A stretch of 64,000 bases of DNA from Exiguobacterium aurantiacum (GCF_001766415.1 NZ_MKXO01000002.1:186001-250000); one strand, 5' to 3'; shown: positions 18,187 through 32,213, counted from the stretch's first letter. Made by a program: numbers and translations. Notes: generated by a model from the letters alone, not told the origin.

Positions 18187-19995
18187 ATGACCCCTAAATA
18201 TATCGGGCTGACGCTGTTGATTCTCCTCCTGGCATTGACAGGTGGGCTCACGTTCACACGCGGGCAATCGATTGACAGTACAGCTACCGTCATCCAAGGA
18301 ACTGCCGACTTGAGCGCTTCCGAAGTGACTGACACAATCGTACGTCTTGACGGGACTTGGCGTTTTCAATCGAGCCTGCTCGACCAAGTCGACCGTCATA
18401 CGTATCGCAACGTCCCGTACGTGACCCCACATCAAGTGGCGACGTACGAAGTGGACGTCTCTCTCCCGCCTGGCCAGTACGCGTTACGCGTCCCGAGAAA
18501 CCACCCGCATATCCGTCTCGCAATCGATGGTGAAGCGGTATCTCCCGTCTATTCGTCGACACCCGATTCACGGCATGCCTATCTCGTCTTACTCGATACG
18601 CACACGCCCGATTTTCGCTTGACGATGCAAGTGACCAGATCGGATGAACGCACAACCGGCATCCAAGACAGTCTGCTCATCGGTCCGACGAGCAGTATCA
18701 TGGCCCTCCAAAATAAATTTTTCACCTACGATTTTATTATTATTTTGATTTCACTTTTAATTTTTTCATTCTATGCGATCGTCTTTATGTTCCACCGGAA
18801 AGAGTCACTCTATCTATATGGTGCCGCCTTCTTCTTCTTGATCGGCTTGTCGCTGTTGACACGTGATCAAATGATCATATTCGAATTCATCCCGGCCATG
18901 ACCTACGTCGTTGCCCATAAGTTCAGTATGATCACAGGACTCCTTAGCTTGACCATGCTGATCGGATTCGCACTCCGGCTCGAGCAAGTCCCGTTCAGCC
19001 GTTTCCTCTCCATCGCATCTTACCCACTCTACGCGTTCAGCTTGATCGCACTCATCATTCCGTACAGTGTACACGCGACGTTTGATTATGTTGCCTGGGT
19101 TTATGTACTCGTAATCGCCTTGTTTTGGACAGGACTCAATATCCATTGGCTATTCGAACGAAAAGACGATAGGTATCCGTTTGAATTTCTAATCTTTACG
19201 CTCGCGTTGGTCATCGGCTATATCGGCCAACTCATCTACGTGTTCATCACGCATCCGAACCAAGTGTTGTATTCGAACGTCCTGTCGCTCATCTACTTTT
19301 TACTCATGTTCATGTTGCTACCGGTTCATTTATCGACCGACAAAAAACAGAAGCGGGAAGTGCAGACGTTCGCCACACAAAGCGAGATCTCATTCTTCAA
19401 CTCTCAAATCAAACCGCACTTTTTGTATAACACGTTCGGGAACGTGATCGCACTCTGCTACACGGCACCGAATGAAGCCGCACGCCTCCTTGGTCACTTG
19501 AGCACGTATGTCCGCTTCATTTTCGAGAACGGACGCACAGAGACAGATATTTCACTCCGGCAAGAACTCGCGGTGATCGATTCTTATTTGATGATCGAGC
19601 AGACGCGGTTCGACGGCGCCTTCACCATCATCAAAGAGATTGACGAGACCGTTCTTGACGCCCTCATTCCTCCACTCTTGATCCAACCGCTCGTTGAGAA
19701 TGCGGTCCAGCATGGGTTGATGAAACAAGACGGCGTCAAACGTCTCATGCTATCCGTCCAAGACGCCGGCGATATGATCGATATCCGTATCGCGGATAAC
19801 GGAGTCGGCTTTGACCCGAAGACAGTGCTTCACGAAGTGAGCGGTATCGGTATCCCGAACGTCAAGAGCCGAATCGGTTACCTTCCTGACGCCACGTTTA
19901 AATTGAATTCTGAACACGGGGTCGGCACGAACGTGCACATTCGGCTTCCGAAACGAGAGAGGATGACAGTAACACATGCGGACGATCCTGATTGA
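18187..19995 (+). CDS. 7TM (7TMR-DISM-like) LytS-family sensor histidine kinase
   Basis: It is about 602 residues from ATG 18187, nine bases after GAAGGG; ATGs at 18142 and 18181 are alternatives. An N-terminal signal helix is followed by a beta-rich extracellular domain (LDGTWRFQ ... GQYALRVP), as in 7TMR-DISMED modules. Seven membrane helices come next (about 180-385), then a His_kinase domain with SFFNSQIKPHFLYN (H411 in this numbering), and HATPase with IQPLVENAVQHGL and GVGFDP. The pattern binds a small ligand outside and phosphorylates the downstream regulator, whose gene overlaps by 20 bp. The ligand is unknown; carbohydrate is a guess from the DISM family. Confidence 0.88.
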   Translation: MTPKYIGLTLLILLLALTGGLTFTRGQSIDSTATVIQGTADLSASEVTDTIVRLDGTWRFQSSLLDQVDRHTYRNVPYVTPHQVATYEVDVSLPPGQYALRVPRNHPHIRLAIDGEAVSPVYSSTPDSRHAYLVLLDTHTPDFRLTMQVTRSDERTTGIQDSLLIGPTSSIMALQNKFFTYDFIIILISLLIFSFYAIVFMFHRKESLYLYGAAFFFLIGLSLLTRDQMIIFEFIPAMTYVVAHKFSMITGLLSLTMLIGFALRLEQVPFSRFLSIASYPLYAFSLIALIIPYSVHATFDYVAWVYVLVIALFWTGLNIHWLFERKDDRYPFEFLIFTLALVIGYIGQLIYVFITHPNQVLYSNVLSLIYFLLMFMLLPVHLSTDKKQKREVQTFATQSEISFFNSQIKPHFLYNTFGNVIALCYTAPNEAARLLGHLSTYVRFIFENGRTETDISLRQELAVIDSYLMIEQTRFDGAFTIIKEIDETVLDALIPPLLIQPLVENAVQHGLMKQDGVKRLMLSVQDAGDMIDIRIADNGVGFDPKTVLHEVSGIGIPNVKSRIGYLPDATFKLNSEHGVGTNVHIRLPKRERMTVTHADDPD

Positions 19996-20740
19996 AGACG
20001 AGCCCCATATTTTGAGGATGATGGAACGATTCATCCAAGCAGAACCGAATTTGAAATGGATGGGCTCGTTCCACGACCCCGTCCAAGCACTCGAATTTTT
20101 AACGACGCAAGAAGTCGATCTCGTCTTTCTCGACGTCGAAATGCCAAAGATGAACGGAATCGACCTCGCCAAGCGCCTGCCTGAGACGACACAAGTCGTT
20201 TTCACGACGGCACACAGCCAATACGCGGTCGAGGCGTTCGGGTTACAGGCGACCCACTATCTCCTCAAACCGATCACCGAAGAAATGATTCACGACCTCG
20301 TCCCGCTCGTCTCGAAACGGTATACAGAAACGCTTCAGCCCAAGCATCATCGGACGTGTACGATCCAATGTTTCAACAATTTCTCCGTCAAGACGCACGA
20401 AGGCGACCTCGTCAAATGGCCGACCCAAAAGACCGAAGAACTGTTCGCCTACTTGATTTACCATCGCGACAAGGTCGTCAATAAATGGCTCATCGCCGAG
20501 ACGCTCTATCCCGATATCGATGATCCGCAACGGGCACTCCATAACGTCTATAACCTCATCTATCGCTTAAAGAAGACGCTTGCTGATTTCGACTTGAACA
20601 TCACGGTCCAAACAATCAACAATGGCTACTCGCTTCATTTAGAGGACGTTTGTTCATGTGACTACCACGACTGGTTGAACGCCGGTCAGACGGAAGCAAA
20701 CACTCGCCTGTTCGTCGACAAAGATTACAAGTGGCACTAA
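19976..20740 (+). CDS. Response regulator with SARP/BTAD-type winged helix, shortened C-terminus
   Basis: 254 residues: a receiver about 1-120 (LIEDEP acidic pair, phospho-acceptor in LVFLDVEMP, K in LLKP), then an OmpR/SARP-like winged helix (CTIQCFNNFSVKT ... KTEELFAYLIYHRDKVV ... YNLIYRLKKTL). Relatives of this architecture continue into a bacterial transcriptional activator (BTAD) domain and reach about 350-380 residues. This one stops shortly after the wing (DYHDWLNAGQTEA), so BTAD is almost wholly missing. It is paired with the LytS-like kinase by 20-bp overlap. The target genes are unknown. Confidence 0.85.
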   Translation: MRTILIEDEPHILRMMERFIQAEPNLKWMGSFHDPVQALEFLTTQEVDLVFLDVEMPKMNGIDLAKRLPETTQVVFTTAHSQYAVEAFGLQATHYLLKPITEEMIHDLVPLVSKRYTETLQPKHHRTCTIQCFNNFSVKTHEGDLVKWPTQKTEELFAYLIYHRDKVVNKWLIAETLYPDIDDPQRALHNVYNLIYRLKKTLADFDLNITVQTINNGYSLHLEDVCSCDYHDWLNAGQTEANTRLFVDKDYKWH

Positions 20741-20774
20741 AAAACTTCTTCCCGCTCGGGGAAGAAGTTTTTTT
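20741..20774 (+). terminator. Intrinsic terminator of the LytS-like operon
   Basis: Arms AAACTTCTTCCC and GGGAAGAAGTTT with a short loop, followed by a T run on the plus strand. Confidence 0.85.
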
Positions 20775-20832
20775 ATCGTCCGATGTTTAGGGGAGCAAAA
20801 AACTAGTGTAAGGCTAGTCAACAAGGACGAAC

Positions 20833-20895
20833 AAAAAAACTCGGCCCAGGCGTCCCGTCTTCTCTAGGAAGCGTAGACGCCGTGTACCGAGTTTT
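20833..20895 (-). terminator. Terminator of mbl
   Basis: Imperfect long hairpin (AAAACTCGGCCCAGGCGTC with GACGCCGTGTACCGAGTTTT) whose minus-strand end runs into seven Ts. It lies just downstream of mbl. Confidence 0.7.
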
Positions 20896-20899
20896 CCTC

Positions 20900-21886
20900 T
20901 TATTTCAATCGATCTAAGTTCTCAAGCATGATGCCCGTACCGTGCGCGACGCTAAGCGTCGGCTCGTCGGCGATCATGACTGGCAAACCGACTCGTTCAG
21001 CAACGAGCTGGTCGATGCCGTGAAGGAGCGATCCGCCACCTGTCATGATGATGCCGCGGTCGATGATGTCGGCCGCGAGTTCTGGTGGCGTCTGCTCGAG
21101 GACGCGCTTCGTCGCTTCGACGATCTCGTTCGCCGACTCGGCCATCGCTTCACGGAGTTCTTCTGACGTGATCGTTACTGTACGCGGAAGCCCACGCACC
21201 ATGTCTCGGCCTCGGATATCCATCGTCTCGTTGCGCCCACCCGGGAATACGGTCGCGATCTCTTTTTTGATCTGCTCGGCCGTACGCTCACCGATGATGA
21301 GCTTGTGCTTGTCTTTGATGGCACGGAGAATGTCCGTATCGAACCGGTCTCCGGCAATCTTGATCGTTTCACCGCAGACGATGTCGCCCATCGAGAGGAT
21401 AGCGACGTCGGTCGTCCCGCCCCCGATATCGACGATCATATGTCCAACCGGTTTCCAGATGTCCATGCCCGAGCCGACGGCCGCTGCTTTCGGTTCCACG
21501 GCGAGGAAGACTTCTTTGGCGCCAGCTTTCTCAGCGGCCTCACGAATGGCTTTCGCCTCGACCGGTGTCACGTTGGCCGGTGTACAGATCAGCATCCGGA
21601 TGCCACCGAAGAAGCCACGGACTTGAATCTTCTCGATGAAGTGGCGAAGCATCGCTTCTGTCGTCGCGAAGTCGGCGATGACCCCGTCACGGAGTGGACG
21701 GATGGCAACGATGTCGCCAGGCGTACGCCCGACCATCTGATACGCTTCCGAACCAACGGCGAGTACTTTCCCTGTCGAACGCTTGATGGCCACGACTGAA
21801 GGCTCGTCGAGGACGATGCCTCGGCCTTTCACGTGGATGACGACGTTTGCTGTTCCTAAATCAATCCCGATATCTTTTGAAAACAT
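20900..21886 (-). CDS. mbl: MreB-family cell shape protein Mbl
   Basis: This is a 328-residue bacterial actin homologue that guides cell-wall synthesis along the cylinder. It has the phosphate-1 motif GIDLGTANVVIHVKG, phosphate-2 MIVDIGGGTTDVAILS and the adenosine motif IIMTGGGSLLHGID. The label Mbl (rather than MreB or MreBH) rests on synteny with murA and flhOP, as in B. subtilis. It is separated from murA by 75 bp; in sporulating relatives spoIID, spoIIQ and spoIIID lie in this interval. Confidence 0.92.
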   Translation of the reverse strand: MFSKDIGIDLGTANVVIHVKGRGIVLDEPSVVAIKRSTGKVLAVGSEAYQMVGRTPGDIVAIRPLRDGVIADFATTEAMLRHFIEKIQVRGFFGGIRMLICTPANVTPVEAKAIREAAEKAGAKEVFLAVEPKAAAVGSGMDIWKPVGHMIVDIGGGTTDVAILSMGDIVCGETIKIAGDRFDTDILRAIKDKHKLIIGERTAEQIKKEIATVFPGGRNETMDIRGRDMVRGLPRTVTITSEELREAMAESANEIVEATKRVLEQTPPELAADIIDRGIIMTGGGSLLHGIDQLVAERVGLPVMIADEPTLSVAHGTGIMLENLDRLK

Positions 21887-21961
21887 GGTGTGTAGGTTCC
21901 TCCGTTCGTTACTTCATTGAAAAGAGCGAGAAGAATCTCCTCGCTCCTATGAGTCTATTAA

Positions 21962-23263
21962 TTAGTTGTTGACCATTTCTTCAGCGATTTCGACAGTTCC
22001 TTCGATTCGCTCGATGTCGGCACCGAGTGCTTGAAGTTTCTTGTGGAAATCGACGTATCCGCGGTCGATATGGTATAAGTCACCGACACGAGTTTCCTCG
22101 TCGGCGATGAGTCCTGCGAGGACGAGCGCTGCCCCGGCACGAAGGTCTGTCGAAACGACTTCGGCACCTTGGAGGCGGACGCCACCTTTAATGATTGCTG
22201 AACGACCTTCAATCTTAATATTTGCGTTCATGCGGCGGAATTCTTCGACATGCATGAAGCGATTTTCAAACACAGTCTCCGTAATAACCGATGTACCGCC
22301 CGCTTTTAAGACGAGGGCCATCATTTGCGCTTGCATATCTGTCGGGAAACCAGGGTGTGGCATCGTCTTCAAGTCGATCGGTTTCAACACTTCTGGTCCA
22401 ATGACACGCATACCTTCCGTCGTCTCTTCGAACTTGACGCCCATCTCTTCCATCTTCGAGATGAGTGGACGTAGGTGTTCGCGCTCAGCTCCGATGACTT
22501 CGATGTCGCTGGCTGTGATCGCAGCAGCAACGAGGAACGTGCCGGCTTCGATACGGTCCGGAATGATCGAGTGCTCAGCACCATGCAACTTGTCTACGCC
22601 TTCGATGCGGATCGTTTCCGTTCCAGCACCGCGGACGTGAGCGCCCATACCGTTCAAGAAGTTCGCGAGGTCGACGATTTCCGGTTCTTTCGCAACGTTC
22701 TCGATAACAGTCGTTCCTTCAGCGAGAACCGCCGCCATCATGATGTTTTCTGTCGCACCGACCGATGGGAAGTCAAGATAGATCTTCGCACCTTTCAAGC
22801 GACCTTCAACTGATGCTTCGACGAAACCGTTGCCGATCACTGTCTTCGCGCCCATTGCTTCAAATCCTTTTAAATGGAGATCGATCGGACGTGATCCAAT
22901 CGAACATCCGCCTGGCATTGCGACACGCACATGGCCAAGACGAGCAAGGAGAGGACCCATGACAAGGATCGAGGCACGCATTTTGCGAACGTACTCAAGC
23001 GGTGCCTCGTCTTTGATTGTGCCCGAGGCATCGACAGTGACTTCGTTGTTTGCTTCATCGAACGCGACCTCTGCACCGAGGTGGCGAAGCACTTTATTAA
23101 TCGTGTAAACATCAGCAAGACGTGGCACGTTTTGAAGTACCGATTTTCCTTCGCCTGCTAAAAGAGTGGCAACCAATGTTTTCAGTACGGCGTTTTTAGC
23201 TCCTTCAACACGCACAATACCTGACAATTTACGTCCTCCACGGACTACAATCAAATCCTTCAT
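21962..23263 (-). CDS. murA: UDP-N-acetylglucosamine 1-carboxyvinyltransferase MurA
   Basis: This 433-residue EPSP-synthase-fold enzyme catalyses the first committed step of peptidoglycan synthesis (PEP plus UDP-GlcNAc). The catalytic cysteine is in [18 protein letters not shown] (C117), the residue attacked by fosfomycin. The N-terminal [16 protein letters not shown] and C-terminal [29 protein letters not shown] are typical. Position next to ywzB/atp and mbl corresponds to B. subtilis murAA. Confidence 0.96.
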   Translation of the reverse strand: MKDLIVVRGGRKLSGIVRVEGAKNAVLKTLVATLLAGEGKSVLQNVPRLADVYTINKVLRHLGAEVAFDEANNEVTVDASGTIKDEAPLEYVRKMRASILVMGPLLARLGHVRVAMPGGCSIGSRPIDLHLKGFEAMGAKTVIGNGFVEASVEGRLKGAKIYLDFPSVGATENIMMAAVLAEGTTVIENVAKEPEIVDLANFLNGMGAHVRGAGTETIRIEGVDKLHGAEHSIIPDRIEAGTFLVAAAITASDIEVIGAEREHLRPLISKMEEMGVKFEETTEGMRVIGPEVLKPIDLKTMPHPGFPTDMQAQMMALVLKAGGTSVITETVFENRFMHVEEFRRMNANIKIEGRSAIIKGGVRLQGAEVVSTDLRAGAALVLAGLIADEETRVGDLYHIDRGYVDFHKKLQALGADIERIEGTVEIAEEMVNN

Positions 23264-23475
23264 ATCTCTCTTTGTCCTCCAGCTTCGTTGTTTTTTTATT
23301 TTATGCGTCGATATCCGTTTCCGGATGTGGTTATGTCGATTACTATGATGTTTTTTTAACGTGACGCCTCATCAGAAAAAAATAAAAATAAAATCATAAT
23401 CTGTCCTGATGATTGGTCGTCATGTCAGACGAGTTTATCCTACATGATATACATATAGGAGTCGTTACAACAGGA

Positions 23476-23721
23476 TTACAGTTTGTTAATGATTTGGAAA
23501 ATCGACTGTAATGGTACGAGCGCCTGAGCTAATCGGATATACTCCAAAAAGAACTGGGCGATCAGAGAACCGAAGACGACGGCCACGAGGACACGCAAGA
23601 CAGCGGCTTGCGTACTTCTCACTTGGTTGAGCACGCTCTCCCACTTAACTGGCATGAGTGCCCACCAAGCGACGTAGATCGCTACGACATAAATGACGAG
23701 CGATAAGACGGTGTTTAACAT
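23476..23721 (-). CDS. ywzB: DUF1146 membrane protein (YwzB-like)
   Basis: An 81-residue protein with two predicted membrane helices (LSLVIYVVAIYVAWWALM and AAVLRVLVAVVFGSLIAQFFLEYI) and the typical DUF1146 string ALMPVKWE. The function is unknown. In B. subtilis ywzB lies between the atp operon and murAA, as here. Its upstream region has a good ribosome site (GAGGGGAA). No terminator is evident between it and murA; the 210 bp between them hold only a weak ATCAG/CTGAT hairpin. Confidence 0.85.
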   Translation of the reverse strand: MLNTVLSLVIYVVAIYVAWWALMPVKWESVLNQVRSTQAAVLRVLVAVVFGSLIAQFFLEYIRLAQALVPLQSIFQIINKL

Positions 23722-23860
23722 CCTCGATTCCCCTCTTTTCGAAATTTTGTACCATTTTTAATCATAGCACGTTGCGACAGAGAAAAAAAGACTTAGCATG
23801 ATGATGATCAATCGAATCGTCTCATCCTATCAGCTCACTCTCTTTAAATAAACCGCATAT

Positions 23861-23909
23861 AAAAGGGACGTCATCGGCGCATAGCCTTTACTACAGTAAT
23901 TGACGTCCC
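23861..23909 (-). terminator. Weak intrinsic terminator of the EAL-HDOD gene
   Basis: 9-bp arms GGGACGTCA and TGACGTCCC with a 27-nt loop; TTTT follows on the minus strand. The long loop lowers confidence. Confidence 0.5.
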
Positions 23910-23925
23910 ACCAAATTTTCAAACA

Positions 23926-25116
23926 TTATTCCTTTTTTTCGTCCTGTGCGAGCGCCCAGCGGATCGCTTCGATATAGTAACGAGACCAATCTAGAGCCGT
24001 CTCGTCGACTGGCACAGTTAACTGCTCATATGCCTTCACCGATTCGAGCAGTTCATGCAACTTGTTCGGCTTACCGAGAAGTGCCTCTTTGACAACCGGT
24101 TCGACTGGGAGCTCGGCGATCAGCGTTTGCATCGTCTCGTCCAAAATGACGTCGAGTGAAGAGAAAATCCCGGTGATGAACGCATCAAACGGAGCTACCC
24201 CCGGAATTGTCTCATCGGCAATCAACTCCATCATCTTCCCACGGATAACGCTTTGCTTGATCAATTCTTTCGATTCAGACGTCTGCATCTCCCGAAGCAA
24301 CATCAAATACGACCAGCGCCGCATCTCATCAAGTCCGATGCGGGCAACGGCTTGTTCGATCGATTGAATCGTCGTACGGCCCTTTTGATAGACCGTGTTC
24401 ACCGACCGGAGCATCTTGTAGGACAGATCGACACTTCGTTCAATTTGCCCGGCGATGCGGCGGAAGTTCGGTTCTGGTTTATCGAGCTCTTTCAGCACCT
24501 CGACGAGCGTATTACGGAGCGGATGGACTTCCGCCCCATGAATGACTGTCGGACGACTGAAGAAATAACCTTGGAACATTTTATAGCCAAGCTCTTTCGC
24601 GATATCATATTCAAGCTTCGTCTCTATCTTTTCCGCCAGAAATTCGATCCGGTGTCCGAGCGCATCGATCAAGCGTTTCTGTTGATCGACCGGTGTCGCC
24701 TGATAATCGATTTTAATAATATCCGCAAGCCCGATCAACGGGCGGTATTTCTCTTCGAAGACGAAATCGTCTAAGGCGATCGTATAACCTTTCCGACGAA
24801 GTGATCGCAGGGCGGCAAGTACTTTCTCGGTCGGTTCGACGTGTTCAAGCACTTCGATGACGAGAGATTGCCGCGGCAATAATGAAGGCACTTCCCCTTC
24901 GATCAAGTTCTGTGGAAAGTTGATGAACGCCCGCGTCCCTTCGGTCAATTCCCGAAAATTAAAGACGAGGTAGGCGTTATGGATCACGTCGGCGGTCGCA
25001 AGCGCATCGTCGACGTGTTCGAACATATTTTTCTCGCTGCGGCGATACAACAGTTCGTAGCCGCAGACACGTAGTTTCTGGTCAAAGATCGGTTGACGCG
25101 CAACGTAAACTTTCAT
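23926..25116 (-). CDS. EAL-HDOD protein (YuxH-like) with a degenerate EAL site
   Basis: It is about 396 residues from ATG 25116, with AAGGAG at correct spacing; upstream starts lack one. N-terminal EAL domain: the signature reads YELLYR in place of E-A-L-L-R; ALDDFVFEEKYRPLI and DIIKIDYQ retain part of the metal site. A HDOD domain follows (about 200-390). YuxH-type proteins are thought to bind but often not cleave cyclic-di-GMP. Here the altered E-A-L motif suggests a sensor or scaffold more than a phosphodiesterase. A GGDEF protein is encoded about 15 kb away. Confidence 0.85.
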   Translation of the reverse strand: MKVYVARQPIFDQKLRVCGYELLYRRSEKNMFEHVDDALATADVIHNAYLVFNFRELTEGTRAFINFPQNLIEGEVPSLLPRQSLVIEVLEHVEPTEKVLAALRSLRRKGYTIALDDFVFEEKYRPLIGLADIIKIDYQATPVDQQKRLIDALGHRIEFLAEKIETKLEYDIAKELGYKMFQGYFFSRPTVIHGAEVHPLRNTLVEVLKELDKPEPNFRRIAGQIERSVDLSYKMLRSVNTVYQKGRTTIQSIEQAVARIGLDEMRRWSYLMLLREMQTSESKELIKQSVIRGKMMELIADETIPGVAPFDAFITGIFSSLDVILDETMQTLIAELPVEPVVKEALLGKPNKLHELLESVKAYEQLTVPVDETALDWSRYYIEAIRWALAQDEKKE

Positions 25117-25269
25117 CCATTTATCTCCTTTTTGATAGTTCCCACCTATATTATCGGACGACCCGTTCCTGCATTCCACTATTTGGACACAAAAAAAACA
25201 TGGTTCTTTCCACCTACATATAATGAAGGAAGCTGGTTCAAACGTCTGGTTCAAAAAGGATGAGACCAG

Positions 25270-25303
25270 AAAAAATCCTCTCCCACTAAACGTGAGAGAG
25301 GAT
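25270..25303 (-). terminator. Terminator of the atp operon
   Basis: 12-bp arms ATCCTCTCCCAC and GTGAGAGAGGAT with a 5-nt loop and a T run on the minus strand, immediately after atpC. Confidence 0.85.
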
Positions 25304-25308
25304 GCTCG

Positions 25309-25719
25309 TCATTCTTTAATATCGCGAATGCTCAAGCGGTTGACCGCTTTCTTGAGCGCCAGCTCCGCACGTCGGAATTCAGTATCCGAAATCTTCGAAT
25401 CTTGAAGGCGACGTTCGGCGCGGAATTTCGCCGCAGAGGCGCGGTCGTAGTCGATCTTATCCGCCATTTCGGCCGTTTCAGCTAAGATCGTCACCATATC
25501 GGGACGAACTTCCATGAAACCGCCGCTGAGTGCGATCAGCGTGCGTCCACCATCTTCGTGGCGCAGTTTAAGGACCGAGACGTCGAGTGGCGTCACCATC
25601 GGGATGTGTTTCGGTAAGATACCGAGTTCACCTGTCACCGATTTGGCGACGACCATTCGTGCCTCGCCCTCGTAAGCTGCACCATCCGGGGTGACGACGT
25701 TGACGTGAAGAGTATTCAT
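25309..25719 (-). CDS. atpC: ATP synthase F1 epsilon subunit
   Basis: 136 residues: N-terminal beta sandwich ([39 protein letters not shown]) and C-terminal helical hairpin that restrains ATP hydrolysis. It is the last gene of the operon, 28 bp after atpD, followed by a strong terminator. Confidence 0.97.
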   Translation of the reverse strand: MNTLHVNVVTPDGAAYEGEARMVVAKSVTGELGILPKHIPMVTPLDVSVLKLRHEDGGRTLIALSGGFMEVRPDMVTILAETAEMADKIDYDRASAAKFRAERRLQDSKISDTEFRRAELALKKAVNRLSIRDIKE

Positions 25720-25747
25720 CGTCTAGTTTCCCCCTTCCGTGTAGGTC

Positions 25748-27178
<1,431 letters not shown>

Positions 27179-27200
27179 CTACAATCTAGAGGGCGTGCGC

Positions 27201-28058
27201 TTATTCAAGCGCAGCCGCACCTCCGACAATCTCTGTGATTTCTTGTGTGATCGCCGCTTGGCGCGCGCGGTTGAACTTGAGCTTGAGTCCGCGGATGAGA
27301 TCATCCGCATTGTCTGTCGCGTTCGCCATCGCCGTCATCCGAGCCGCGTGCTCCGATACTTTCGCATCGAGAAGCGCGCCGTAGATGAGCCCTTCCGCGT
27401 AACGCGGGAGGAGCGCTGCTAAGATCGTTTCTTCTTCTGGTTCGTATTCATACATCACATTAGATGCGGTCTGTTCGATATCCCCAAGCGGAAGCAATCG
27501 ATCCATCTTCACTTCTTGGCTGATGACAGAGATGAACGAGTTGAAGCAGAGCTTCAATTCATCGATCTCGCCTTCACTGAACGCGCCGACCGTCTGTTTG
27601 ACGATCTCCGCGACTTCAATGAATGTTGGCTGGTCGTTAAGTCCTGTCATCGCACTGTACACCGGAATGTTACGTGTCTTGAAGAACTGAACGCCGACCT
27701 TCCCGATCACGTACAGACGGTACTCGTCTGTCGAATCGTGTTTGGCTTTCAACTCGCGGTACACGTCGCGAAGGACGCTGGCGTTATATCCACCAGCAAG
27801 TCCGCGGTCCGACGTGATGACGATGTAGCCGGTCCGTTTGACGGGACGGACTTGAAGCATCGGGTGTGTTGCGCCTGAAGTACCGCCGGCAATCGACGAG
27901 ATGACTTCTTGCAACTTGGTCATGTACGGCTTGAAGTTGGCGTTGCTCCCTTGAGCGCGGTTCAACTTCGAGGCCGACACCATGTTCATCGCTTTCGTGA
28001 TTTGCTTCGTGCTTTGGGTCGAGGTGATCCGCATCTGGATCTCACGTAATGATGCCAT
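27201..28058 (-). CDS. atpG: ATP synthase F1 gamma subunit
   Basis: This 285-residue rotor shaft of F1 has N- and C-terminal coiled-coil helices ([65 protein letters not shown]) and the central Rossmann-like part with [10 protein letters not shown]. It lies between atpA and atpD in the standard order. Confidence 0.97.
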   Translation of the reverse strand: MASLREIQMRITSTQSTKQITKAMNMVSASKLNRAQGSNANFKPYMTKLQEVISSIAGGTSGATHPMLQVRPVKRTGYIVITSDRGLAGGYNASVLRDVYRELKAKHDSTDEYRLYVIGKVGVQFFKTRNIPVYSAMTGLNDQPTFIEVAEIVKQTVGAFSEGEIDELKLCFNSFISVISQEVKMDRLLPLGDIEQTASNVMYEYEPEEETILAALLPRYAEGLIYGALLDAKVSEHAARMTAMANATDNADDLIRGLKLKFNRARQAAITQEITEIVGGAAALE

Positions 28059-28094
28059 TTCGATTCACCACCTTAATAGACGCTCGTCACCGGA

Positions 28095-29621
<1,527 letters not shown>

Positions 29622-30154
29622 TTACGCATTCAACAATTCACGCTCAAGGCGTGTTAGTTTAGTTTCGATTGTGTCATCATACGTCGTGTAACCGATCTGG
29701 ACACGAAGTCCACCGATAACCTGTTCATCGACGACGTTCTTCAATTGAAGCGTCTTGTTCATCTTCTGACCGAAGACGAGTTCGACTTCTTTCAACTCTG
29801 CTGCCGACAACGGGTAAGCACTTGTGACGAACCCTTCAGCGATGCCGCGGAAGTCGTTGATGTAATCTAAGACGTAACGCGGCAGCCCGCGAACTTCGCT
29901 CGCACGGTCGTTCTCGACCATGACGAGAAGTGTGTTAAGCACGATTTCTGTCATATCACCAAAGCTGTGTGTTAAAAGCTGTGCAAGCTCGCTGTCGCTG
30001 ACTGCAGGATTCGTTAAGAGATCCGTCAGTTCAGGCGTCGCGTGGAGCACTTCATCGAGCAGACGCACTTCCGCTTCGACTTGGTCGAGCGTGCCTTGCT
30101 CCCGCGCTAAGTCGAAGAGCGCTTTGGCATAGCGTTTTGCTAACGATATGTTCA

Positions 30155-30155
<1 letters not shown>
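29622..30155 (-). CDS. atpH: ATP synthase F1 delta subunit (OSCP)
   Basis: This 177-residue stator component joins F1 to the b subunit. It begins AKRYAKALFDLAREQG, has a central helical bundle, and ends VIGGLRVQIGYTTYDDTIETKLTRLERELL. Its ATG overlaps the atpF stop by one base (TGATG), so translation is coupled. Confidence 0.96.
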
Positions 30156-30742
<587 letters not shown>

Positions 30743-30753
30743 TTAACTCGTAA

Positions 30754-31038
<285 letters not shown>

Positions 31039-31047
31039 TTATCCGAA

Positions 31048-31785
31048 TCAATGCTCGGCTGAAGCTTTATGCCCGATGTACACCATGGCAAGCGTCAGGA
31101 AAATGTAGGATTGGATAACCCCGATAAAGATTGAGAAACCTTGCCATAAAATCATCGGCAGGATTGCGAACACAGCACCGAGCGGGTTAAGTGCTCCTTG
31201 TGCGGTAATTGCGAGTCCCAAGATGATGGTAATCATGATTTCACCGGCAAAGATGTTACCGTAAAGACGCAGACCGAGCGTCAAGGTGTTCGCGAACTCC
31301 TCGATAAGCTTGATCGGCAATAAGAACCAGACCGGCTTCACGAATTCCGCCGAATAGTGCTTGAAACCGTGTAGCTTCACGCCGTAATAGTGTGACATTG
31401 CAACGACGAGTGTCGACAACGCCAATGTGACGTAAGGATCGGCCGTCGGTGAGTTGAACCATAGATAGTGACCGGAAATGACGTTGAACGGCAGACCCAT
31501 CAAGTTCGAAATCAGAATGAACAAAATCAACGTCATTCCAAACCCGATAAAGCGGCCTCCTGTCTTCCAATCCATCGCACTCGAGATGATCCCGCGTACG
31601 AATTCCGCGAAGAATTCCATCAAGTTCTGCTTACCTGTCGGCTTCATGGCCAAGCGTCGTGTTCCCCAAACGGCGAACGCAAAGACGAGCAGTGATGCGA
31701 TTAGCACCGTAATGACGTTCGTCCAGCTCCCATATAACGTATAGTCTCCAAGTTGTAGAGAATATGTGGGAAACTCATGACCCAT
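31048..31785 (-). CDS. atpB: ATP synthase F0 a subunit
   Basis: This 245-residue integral membrane stator subunit carries the essential arginine in LTLGLRLYGNIFAGEI. The N-terminal part has tightly spaced hydrophobic helices. Its start overlaps the atpI stop by one base. Confidence 0.97.
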   Translation of the reverse strand: MGHEFPTYSLQLGDYTLYGSWTNVITVLIASLLVFAFAVWGTRRLAMKPTGKQNLMEFFAEFVRGIISSAMDWKTGGRFIGFGMTLILFILISNLMGLPFNVISGHYLWFNSPTADPYVTLALSTLVVAMSHYYGVKLHGFKHYSAEFVKPVWFLLPIKLIEEFANTLTLGLRLYGNIFAGEIMITIILGLAITAQGALNPLGAVFAILPMILWQGFSIFIGVIQSYIFLTLAMVYIGHKASAEH

Positions 31786-32213
31786 TAGTATTCACCTCTT
31801 TTCCTGCTGAGCTGGGCAAGTGTGAACTCGCCAAATTGTATGATGTGGCCGGCGATTAGACCAGTTACCACCGCAATCAGCGATACTCGATCTTCATAGA
31901 AGAGACCGACTATCACGGCTAACGCACCGACTGCCATTCTTGAAACAGTCCCGTGCGATTTCGGGCGTCGCCCATGTTCGATCACGTCAAACATTCGAAT
32001 GACGCTGCGATTCTGCATATGTAGAATGATCAGACTGGCGACCCCACCCAGGAACAAGCCGAGAAATACCGGTTTGTACACAGGGACGATGAGCGCTCCG
32101 ACGAGGAGAATGGCGAACCATCCGACAAACCACTTCGTATAGCGTTTCATCAACTCTTGTTGTGCTTTTCTGTCTGCTTGCACTTGTTGTAGTTCCGTTT
32201 GTTCTAGCTTCAT
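31785..32213 (-). CDS. atpI: ATP synthase assembly protein AtpI
   Basis: It is 142 residues from ATG 32213, where ATGA overlaps the atpZ stop; a longer upstream frame is not credible. Four short membrane helices follow a charged N-terminus (KLEQTELQQVQADRKAQQELMKRY). AtpI aids assembly of the c ring. It is more divergent than the structural subunits, as is usual. Confidence 0.9.
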   Translation of the reverse strand: MKLEQTELQQVQADRKAQQELMKRYTKWFVGWFAILLVGALIVPVYKPVFLGLFLGGVASLIILHMQNRSVIRMFDVIEHGRRPKSHGTVSRMAVGALAVIVGLFYEDRVSLIAVVTGLIAGHIIQFGEFTLAQLSRKRGEY

